Shown here in pieces: positions 13,723-19,195 of a stretch of 19,195 bases of DNA (positions are counted from its first letter, which is position 1; each line of letters opens with the position of its first letter). Source of the stretch: DATFEN01 sp035691285 (GTDB lineage: Bacteria; Acidobacteriota; Vicinamibacteria; Fen-336); NCBI GenBank assembly GCA_035691285.1, contig DASSJI010000085.1:1-19195 (forward strand). The letters are read 5' to 3'. The notes under the pieces were generated by a model that saw only the letters and a program-made list of their open reading frames with translations, ran no database searches and was not told the origin of the DNA. Position numbers and translations under genes: made by a program.

Positions 13723-15359
13723 CGCGGCGCGTCGCTCCCGCGCTCGAACACCACGCGCCCCCCGACCAGCGTCAGCTCGACCGGCGTCGTCAGGATCTCC
13801 CGCGCCGGGATCCGGAACAGGTCGCGCTCGAACACCACGAGGTCCGCCAGCATCCCGGGCGCCAGCGTCCCCTTGTCCTTCTCGGCGAACTCGGCGTAAG
13901 CCGAGCCCCGCGTGTAGGCGTCGAGCGCGTCCTCGAGGCCGATCTTCTCCTGGGGCTCGAAGCCCCCTTGGGGCCCTCCGCCGGTGAACTCGCGGGTCAC
14001 GGCCGCGTACAGCCCGAGCCGGGGGTCGAGGGGCTCGACGAACCAGTCGGTCCCGAAGGCCAGGGTCACGCCCGCCTTCAGGAACGACGCCCACCGATAG
14101 GAGTCCGCCAGCCGGCGCCGGCCGACGTGCTTCTCGACGAAGCGCATGTCGTCGATGCAATGCGAGGGTTGCACGGAGGCCACGACGCCGAGCGTTCGGT
14201 ACCGCTCCACGTCCTCGGCCCGGACGTGCTGGGCGTGCTCGACGCGGAAGCGGCGGTCCCGCGGGCCGTGGGCGGCGGCCGCCTTCGCGAAGGCGTCGAG
14301 CACGAGGGCGTTGGCGCGGTCGCCGATGGCGTGCACCGCGAGCTGGAAGCCGGCCTCGTCGGCCTCGAGGATGAGCCGCTCCAGCTCGGCCGGGGCGTAG
14401 AGCAGGAGACCTGTGGAGCCGGGGTTGTCGGAGAACGGCTCGAAGAGCGCTGCCGTGGCGGACCCGATCGAGCCGTCCGAGAGGATCTTGAGGGCTCCCA
14501 GGCGGATCCATTCGTCGCCGAGGCCGGTGCGCACGCCGGTCCGGGTCAGGGGCTCCAGGGACGCTGAGGCGTAGCGCCACACGTACATGCGCGCCGTCAA
14601 CTCGCCACGCGACCTGAGCTCCTGGTACGTCGGCAGCGCGTCGACGCTCGAGTTGTCCTGGATCGTCGTGACCCCGACGCGGGCGGCCTCCTGGAGCGCG
14701 GCACGCGCCGCGCGCAGGTTCATCTCCCTGGACGGCTCCGGGATCGCGCGGCTCACCAGGTCCATGGCGTTGTCCTTCAGCAGCCCGGTGGGCTCGCCGG
14801 AGGCCTCCCGCACGATGGTCCCGCCTGCGACGTCCTTCGTCTCGCGGGTGACGCCCGCGAGGCGGAGCGCGAGGGAGTTGGCCAGCGCCATGTGACCGTC
14901 CAGCCGGCTCACGAACACGGGGTTCTCCGGCGTCACGGCGTCGATCAGCCGGCGCGTGGGCTCAGCCTTGGACGGCCAGGCGTGGTGGTCCCAGTTCCCT
15001 TGAAGGATCCACGCGCCTTTCGGCAGGCCCTTCGCGTGCTCGCCGAGGCGGCGCGCGAAGTCGGCCTCGTCCTTCGCCGGCCGCAGGTCCACCGAGAGCA
15101 GCCCGAAGCCGCCGTCGAGGAAGTGGACGTGCGCGTCGTTGAAGCCCGGAACCACGAGCCGGCCGCGCAGCTCGACGACGCGGGTCCCCGGGCCGACGAG
15201 GGGCAGGACGTCCGCGTCGACGCCCAGCGCCGCCACGCGCCCGTCCCGCACGGCGATCGCCGTGCCCTCGGCCAGGCCCTTGCCCGCCCACACCCGCCCG
15301 CCGCGCAGGACGAGGTCGGCGCTCGCGGGGCTCAAGAGGACCGCCAGGAGAAGCAGCAC
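13719..15359 (-). CDS. Secreted amidohydrolase, YtcJ-like (amidohydrolase family 3)
   Basis: Metal-dependent hydrolase of 546 aa. Residues 1-14 (MLLLLAVLLSPASA) form a short signal peptide, so it probably acts in the periplasm or outside the cell. The TIM barrel carries H77 and H79 in NDAHVHF, K291 in LKILSDGSIGS (possible bridging lysine), H343 in AVHAIGDRAN, H375 in EHAQHV and D438 in FGTDWFVEPLDP. DLVLRGGRVW at the start and LVVFERD...VELTLVGGRVVFE at the end are the usual paired beta-sandwich segments. Family members cleave C-N bonds of varied compounds; the substrate is unknown. The GTG start at 15359 is 1 nt beyond the phosphatase stop, and its own stop overlaps the rnc TTG start, so translation is probably coupled. 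Confidence 0.95.
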   Translation of the reverse strand: MLLLLAVLLSPASADLVLRGGRVWAGKGLAEGTAIAVRDGRVAALGVDADVLPLVGPGTRVVELRGRLVVPGFNDAHVHFLDGGFGLLSVDLRPAKDEADFARRLGEHAKGLPKGAWILQGNWDHHAWPSKAEPTRRLIDAVTPENPVFVSRLDGHMALANSLALRLAGVTRETKDVAGGTIVREASGEPTGLLKDNAMDLVSRAIPEPSREMNLRAARAALQEAARVGVTTIQDNSSVDALPTYQELRSRGELTARMYVWRYASASLEPLTRTGVRTGLGDEWIRLGALKILSDGSIGSATAALFEPFSDNPGSTGLLLYAPAELERLILEADEAGFQLAVHAIGDRANALVLDAFAKAAAAHGPRDRRFRVEHAQHVRAEDVERYRTLGVVASVQPSHCIDDMRFVEKHVGRRRLADSYRWASFLKAGVTLAFGTDWFVEPLDPRLGLYAAVTREFTGGGPQGGFEPQEKIGLEDALDAYTRGSAYAEFAEKDKGTLAPGMLADLVVFERDLFRIPAREILTTPVELTLVGGRVVFERGSDAPR

Positions 15360-15360
15360 T

Positions 15361-17337
15361 TCATACCACCTTCAGGATCACCATCGTCATGTCGTCGTTC
15401 TGCGCGGCCTCGCCGACGAAGCTGCGGATCTCCTCGAGGATGCGCTCCTTCAGCTCGTCGCTGCCCAGGGACTCGCCCGCCTCGAGGATCTCCCTGAGCC
15501 GCGCCTCGCCGAACAGCTCGGCCTTCGGGTTCATCGCCTCGGACAGGCCGTCGGTGAAGAACAGGAACAGGTCGCCGGGCGCGAGCGGCGCCTGGGCCTC
15601 CTCCAGGATCTTCTCGAAGCGGTCGCCCCGGTCGATGCCGAGGCCCAGGCCCGCCGGCGTCAGGACCCGCGTCCGGCCCGTGGCCTTCTCCAGGTGGAGG
15701 ATCGGGTTGTGGCCCGCGCGGGCGTAGCGCATCGTGCGCGCCGCCGTGTCGACGATCGCGTAGGTCATGGTGATGAACGAGCGCGAGTCCATGTTGGCCG
15801 AGAGGATCTGGTTGGCCTCGCACAGGAGCTTCGCGGGCGAGTCATAGATGCGCGACAGGGACAGGGCCAGGCCCTTCAGCTCGGCCATGTAGAGGGCCGC
15901 CGAGGTGCCCTTGCCCGAGACGTCCGCGATCAGCACGCCCATCCTCGTCGGCGACAGCGGGATGAGGTCGTAGTAGTCGCCGCCCACCTCGGCCGCCGGA
16001 AGGCACAGCGCCGCGATGCGCAGGCCCGCCATGGCGATCGCGCCCTCGGGGGGCAGGAGGCTCATCTGGATCTGGCGCGCGATGCGCAGCTCCTCCTCGA
16101 GGCGCTCCTTCTCGGCCCGCTGCTGCAGCAGGTCCTCGATGCCCCGGCCCATGAGGTTGAAGGACTCGGCCAGCTCGCCCAGCTGGTCCCGGCTCGACAC
16201 CTTGATGACGTGGCCGAAGTCGCCCTGGCGGAGCTTCTCGGTTCCGACCGACAGCGCATGGATGGAGCCGGTGATCGAGCGCGCCAGCACCAGTCCCAGG
16301 GAGAGGGCGATGATGTAGACGAACAGGAACACGGCGCCGACGACGGCCAGGGCCTTGACGAGGAGGTCGCCCATGTTCAGCGCGCCGGGCGACAGGTGGC
16401 GGATCAGGTCGACCGGCTGGAAGCCGAACGTCAGGGGCTCCGGCTCGCGCTTGCCCGTGGCCCAGTCGGTGCGCTCGGGCGTGGCGATGAACGGCATGCC
16501 TCCGGCCGGGACGTCTCCGAGCTGGCGCGCGTTCGAGTCGTCGATCGCGATCGACACCCCGCGGCCGTCCGACTCCGTGGTCACCGTTCCTCCCACCGTG
16601 AACATCCGGATGCCGGTCCGGGCGGAGAGCCTCTCGAAGGTCTTCCCGTCGAGGGGGGCCTCGAGCAGCAGGAACTCGTCGCCCTCGTGCCACAGCGCGC
16701 GCAGGACCTCGGCGTCGCCCGCCTTGACCAGCCCCGCGAACCCCGGCGTCTCGAGCCAGGCAGGGAGGGTCTGGGGCAGCGCCGCGTCTCCCAGCACGCG
16801 GCGCCCGCTCCGCACGAGCACGAAGCGAAGCTCCGGATGCAGCTCGCGGGCGGGAGCGAGCCGCACGGTCAGGGCTCGCTCCAGCGCCGCCGGGTCGGCG
16901 GGCAGCCCCCGGAGCGACGCGTGGGCCGTGGCCTCCATCAGCTGGCCCACGCGGTCCACCTCGGTCAGGACCAGGTGCGAGCCGACGAGCCCGGAGAACA
17001 GCAGCCAGGCGATGTAGAAGAGCAGGCCCAGCAGGACCATCGGCACGACCGCGATGAACAGGTACGAGACCAGGAGCTTGGTGCGGATGCGCCAGAGCAG
17101 GCGGCGGAAGGCCCAGGTCGCGAACAGGGCCAGGCCGACGAGGCCGTAGGCCCAGAGCACGAAGCGAGCCAGTCCGCCCAGGGCGCCCGCCTCGAGGCCG
17201 AGGCCGTCGAGGAGGGCGACCGCGAGGGCGGCGAGCAGCACGCGGCCCCGCCACGTCGTCAGCAGGAACTGGCGGGCGCGGTCTTTGGCGCGCTCCGCCG
17301 CGGGCGCGGGTGGCGCCGGAAGCTGGTAGGCCGACAT
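15361..17337 (-). CDS. Membrane-bound SpoIIE/PP2C-type protein phosphatase with HAMP domain
   Basis: A 658-aa sensor-type Ser/Thr phosphatase. Two short hydrophobic spans (about 32-50 and 55-76) are followed by the TM at about 87-118, a roughly 200-residue extracytoplasmic domain (about 119-325), a TM at 326-351 (LLVKALAVVGAVFLFVYIIA), a HAMP linker (about 352-405), a short coiled coil (RAEKERLEEELRIARQIQMSLLPP) and the SpoIIE catalytic domain (about 430-658). Metal-binding residues are D454 in VGGDYYD, D472 in ADVSGKG, D596 in FTDGLSEAMN and D648/D649 in NDDMTMV. It likely dephosphorylates a Ser/Thr-phosphorylated regulator such as an anti-sigma-factor antagonist in response to an envelope signal; no such partner is in view. 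The ATG at 17337 follows a TATACT box by 11 nt. Confidence 0.95.
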   Translation of the reverse strand: MSAYQLPAPPAPAAERAKDRARQFLLTTWRGRVLLAALAVALLDGLGLEAGALGGLARFVLWAYGLVGLALFATWAFRRLLWRIRTKLLVSYLFIAVVPMVLLGLLFYIAWLLFSGLVGSHLVLTEVDRVGQLMEATAHASLRGLPADPAALERALTVRLAPARELHPELRFVLVRSGRRVLGDAALPQTLPAWLETPGFAGLVKAGDAEVLRALWHEGDEFLLLEAPLDGKTFERLSARTGIRMFTVGGTVTTESDGRGVSIAIDDSNARQLGDVPAGGMPFIATPERTDWATGKREPEPLTFGFQPVDLIRHLSPGALNMGDLLVKALAVVGAVFLFVYIIALSLGLVLARSITGSIHALSVGTEKLRQGDFGHVIKVSSRDQLGELAESFNLMGRGIEDLLQQRAEKERLEEELRIARQIQMSLLPPEGAIAMAGLRIAALCLPAAEVGGDYYDLIPLSPTRMGVLIADVSGKGTSAALYMAELKGLALSLSRIYDSPAKLLCEANQILSANMDSRSFITMTYAIVDTAARTMRYARAGHNPILHLEKATGRTRVLTPAGLGLGIDRGDRFEKILEEAQAPLAPGDLFLFFTDGLSEAMNPKAELFGEARLREILEAGESLGSDELKERILEEIRSFVGEAAQNDDMTMVILKVV

Positions 17338-17348
17338 GCGAGAGCCGC

Positions 17349-17354
17349 AGTATA
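17349..17354 (-). promoter_or_regulatory. -10 box of the phosphatase operon
   Basis: Minus-strand TATACT ends 11 nt before the phosphatase ATG, so the predicted leader is only about 5 nt. No acceptable -35 is found 16-18 nt upstream. It lies back to back with the plus-strand promoter at 17374-17403. Confidence 0.45.
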
Positions 17355-17359
17355 GACGG

Positions 17360-17403
17360 ACGCACGTCGTGCGTTGACACTGCGCTCCGGCATCGGCTAG
17401 CTT
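17360..17403 (+). promoter_or_regulatory. Promoter of the GspC-like gene with overlapping inverted repeat
   Basis: A perfect -35 TTGACA (17374-17379) is followed after 18 nt by TAGCTT (17398-17403), 10 nt before the ATG at 17414. The only other likely features are a perfect inverted repeat ACGCACG-T-CGTGCGT (17360-17374) whose last base is the first base of the -35. It also lies just upstream of the divergent phosphatase promoter. An operator role is inferred from position and symmetry only. Confidence 0.55.
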
Positions 17404-17413
17404 CGCCCTGTCG

Positions 17414-18040
17414 ATGCTGCTCATGGCGATGATGGCGGTGGCCGCGATCGACGTCACCGCCGTCGGCGTCGTCACGAGCGCCCATCCCGGGGGCGGGAGC
17501 GCGATCCTCCGCTCAGGAGGCCGCGTGCGGGTGGTGGCCGTCGGCGAGCGCGCCTTCGGCGCGCGCCTCGCCCGCGTGGCGCCCGACCACGTCGTGCTCG
17601 AGGTGGACGGCCAGGCCGTGGAGCTCCGCATCGCGGGCGCTCCGCCTCCGCCGGCGCTGTCGTCGCCTCCGGGCGCGGAGGCGCCCGCGGTCGAGGCGGC
17701 TGGGGGAGAGCCGGTGGCCGTCGACCAGACCCTCTCCCGTGAGCACGTGCAGCGGCGCCTCGCCACGGAGATCCCGCGGATCCTCGGCGAGACGGCCTTG
17801 CAGCCGTCGACCCAGGACGGGCGCGTCGTCGGCTTGCGCCTCGTCCGTGTCGCGTCCGGCACGCTGCTGACGGACCTCGGTCTGCGGCCCGGCGACGTGC
17901 TGACGGAGATCAACGGCACGCCCACCGACAGCCTGCCGTCCCTGATCAGCCTCTGGACGAGCCTCCAGAACGAGACGGCCCTGCGCGCGACCGTGCTGCG
18001 CGACGGCCGTCCGCTCCAGCTCTCGGTCACGCTGCGGTAG
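17414..18040 (+). CDS. GspC-like PDZ domain protein
   Basis: A 208-aa envelope protein. Residues about 13-75 (DVTAVGVVTS...GGSAILRSGGRVRVVAVGE) resemble the homology region of type II secretion GspC. A Pro/Ala linker follows at about 75-100. Residues about 105-208 match the GspC-type PDZ region, with LSREHVQRRLATEIPRILGET, LLTDLGLRPGDVLTEINGTP and a C-terminal strand LQLSVTLR. GspC normally links the inner-membrane platform to the outer-membrane secretin. Here the hydrophobic N-terminus is only about 12 residues, shorter than a usual GspC anchor, and no other secretion gene is near. An in-frame TGA at 17375 and the absence of another start codon fix the ATG at 17414. A stand-alone periplasmic PDZ protein is the alternative. 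The next gene starts 10 nt downstream. Confidence 0.75.
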   Translation: MLLMAMMAVAAIDVTAVGVVTSAHPGGGSAILRSGGRVRVVAVGERAFGARLARVAPDHVVLEVDGQAVELRIAGAPPPPALSSPPGAEAPAVEAAGGEPVAVDQTLSREHVQRRLATEIPRILGETALQPSTQDGRVVGLRLVRVASGTLLTDLGLRPGDVLTEINGTPTDSLPSLISLWTSLQNETALRATVLRDGRPLQLSVTLR

Positions 18041-18050
18041 GCCGCTCTCC

Positions 18051-19195
18051 GTGAAGCGACTGCTGCCCCTCGTCCTGCTGGTGCACTGCGCGCCGGGGCG
18101 GGCCTGGGGCGAGGGCCAGACGTCAAACGACGAGCGCCGCCGGGGCCCCCGTCTCGTGCTCGTTTCGCTGGACGGAGCCTCAGCTCCGGTCATCGACGCT
18201 GCCGTCCGTCGCGGGGTCATGCCCAACCTGGCGAGGCTGCGAGCCGAAGGCGCCGTGTCCGTCAGTGGCGCGCTCACGTCCCTGCCCGTCAAGACCGCGG
18301 CGGGGCACGCGACGCTCTTCACGGGCGCGTGGTGCGACCGCAACGGCATCGCCGGCAACGAGGTCCCGGTCCCCCGCGCGAGCGTGCTGACGTCCGTCTC
18401 CGGCTTCACGTCGGAAATGCTGCGGGCCGAGCCACTCTGGGTCACGGCGGCCCGTCAGGGGCTCGACGTCACGGTCGTCAGCGCCACCCAGGCCTGGCCT
18501 TCCGCCCCCTTCCTCGCGGAGAGGCGGTTCGGCGGAGATTACGGCCCGCACCTCTCCTTGCTCGACGGCTACCAGAGCCGCCGAACGCCGTCGGTCGCGC
18601 TGACGGCGAAGGACGTGCGGCTGGAGCCCGCCGCCGGCTGGCGCGGGACGCTCCCTGCGCACCGCGGGCCGATGAAGGACTTCGGCTTCACCGTCTCCGG
18701 GGCGCGCGTCGAGGTCCTCCTGTACGACGATCCCGCCGATCCCGTCGAGGGCTTCGACACGGCCTACCTGGCGACGAGCAAGGCGGCGGGCAACGGCGTG
18801 GTGCTGAAGCCTGTCCGGCCGGCCGCGTCGGCCGCCGCCTTCAGGGGCCTCACGCTGCACACCGAGGACGGCCCGCTCGGGCTCCATTTCCGGCTCTTCT
18901 CGCTGTCTCCTGACGGCGCCGACCTGCTCCTCTACGCTTCCGACGGCAGCATCGTTCGCAGCAACCGCCCGCAACTCGCATCGGCGGCGGTCGAGGCCAC
19001 GGGCGGCTTCGTCGGCAACGGCGCGGACGACCTATATAAGGATGGCGCCCTCGGCCCGCCCGTGTGGAAGGGCGGCGACGGGACGGCCGAGGCCCGCTAT
19101 CTCGAGACCGCGTTCCTGGTCGAGCGCCAGTTCCGGCGCCTGATGGACTTCGGCCTGGACGCCACGAAGTGGGACGTCCTGATCGGCTACCTGCC
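18051..19195 (+). CDS. Secreted type I phosphodiesterase/nucleotide pyrophosphatase (alkaline phosphatase superfamily), 5' part
   Basis: The frame is open from the GTG at 18051 to the window edge (381 codons), so the C-terminus is missing. Residues 1 to about 20 (MKRLLPLVLLVHCAPGRAWG) are a signal peptide; the Cys lacks a proper lipobox because His precedes it. D41 in LVLVSLDGAS is the first metal ligand, and T82 in LPVKTAAGHATLFTG is the likely nucleophile. RRGVMPNLARLRAEGA is typical of the family. Members hydrolyse phosphodiesters or pyrophosphates; the substrate is unknown. It lies 10 nt after the GspC-like gene and is probably cotranscribed. Confidence 0.88.
   Translation, partial: MKRLLPLVLLVHCAPGRAWGEGQTSNDERRRGPRLVLVSLDGASAPVIDAAVRRGVMPNLARLRAEGAVSVSGALTSLPVKTAAGHATLFTGAWCDRNGIAGNEVPVPRASVLTSVSGFTSEMLRAEPLWVTAARQGLDVTVVSATQAWPSAPFLAERRFGGDYGPHLSLLDGYQSRRTPSVALTAKDVRLEPAAGWRGTLPAHRGPMKDFGFTVSGARVEVLLYDDPADPVEGFDTAYLATSKAAGNGVVLKPVRPAASAAAFRGLTLHTEDGPLGLHFRLFSLSPDGADLLLYASDGSIVRSNRPQLASAAVEATGGFVGNGADDLYKDGALGPPVWKGGDGTAEARYLETAFLVERQFRRLMDFGLDATKWDVLIGYL

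Noticed and set aside
15139..17355. A 738-codon plus-strand open frame antisense to the phosphatase
   Set aside because: Its Gln/Glu/Arg/His-rich low-complexity product mirrors the phosphatase codons, which carry intact catalytic motifs on the other strand.
19033..19040. TATATAAG, resembling a TATA box or promoter
   Set aside because: It lies in the middle of the phosphodiesterase coding region (…DDLYKDG…) with no gene start downstream in a fitting position.
1..19195. Defence islands, prophage, transposon, CRISPR array or RNA genes
   Set aside because: No transposase, integrase, phage, toxin-antitoxin or nuclease-defence signature and no regularly spaced repeats or tRNA/rRNA sequences were seen; all large frames are explained by metabolic, envelope or housekeeping genes.

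Overview
This is a compact, very GC-rich (by eye around 70%) chromosomal segment of a free-living Gram-negative-type bacterium. Eighteen protein genes, two of them cut by the window edges, fill almost all of it, and no stretch over 300 bases lacks a gene. I see no rRNA, tRNA, CRISPR array, insertion sequence, phage or plasmid gene. The gene mix (DUF5916 outer-membrane barrel, zinc-ribbon/FHA protein, SpoIIE-type phosphatase, GspC-like PDZ protein, secreted YtcJ-type amidohydrolase, frequent GTG/TTG starts) fits Acidobacteriota or a myxobacterial/deltaproteobacterial relative. The phylum is an inference; nothing here fixes it.

Layout. Positions 1-4316 (minus strand) hold a tight run read from right to left: SAM hydroxide adenosyltransferase, thiolase, enoyl-CoA hydratase/isomerase, acyl-CoA dehydrogenase, then the start of glpX (class II fructose-1,6-bisphosphatase). 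It looks like an acyl-CoA degradation operon without a 3-hydroxyacyl-CoA dehydrogenase. Positions 4342-7686 (plus) hold a cysteine desulfurase and a large CBM9-like/DUF5916 outer-membrane protein. Positions 7705-8907 (minus) hold lipA preceded by a hyperacidic 102-residue protein. Positions 9000-13007 (plus) hold a zinc-ribbon/FHA protein, a group II PLP decarboxylase, exonuclease III and mnmA. Positions 13018-17337 (minus) hold a membrane-bound SpoIIE-type phosphatase, a secreted amidohydrolase and rnc, with 1-nt or overlapping junctions. Positions 17414-19195 (plus) hold a GspC-like PDZ protein and the start of a secreted type I phosphodiesterase.

Functionally this is mainly housekeeping and catabolism. 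Three genes share sulfur chemistry (cysteine desulfurase, lipoyl synthase, tRNA 2-thiouridylase) but sit in separate transcription units. The acyl-CoA genes, glpX and lipA all belong to central carbon metabolism.

The most unusual signals are not a new multi-gene system. (1) Seven genes that start a unit or follow an apparent internal promoter have a TANNNT -10-like hexamer only 6-12 nt before the start codon and no clear Shine-Dalgarno, which suggests leaderless or near-leaderless transcripts. (2) The protein encoded just upstream of lipA is about 77% Asp/Glu. (3) The hydratase-family protein lacks one of the two catalytic glutamates of classical hydratases. (4) A GspC-like protein stands apart from any secretion operon and lacks a normal anchor.
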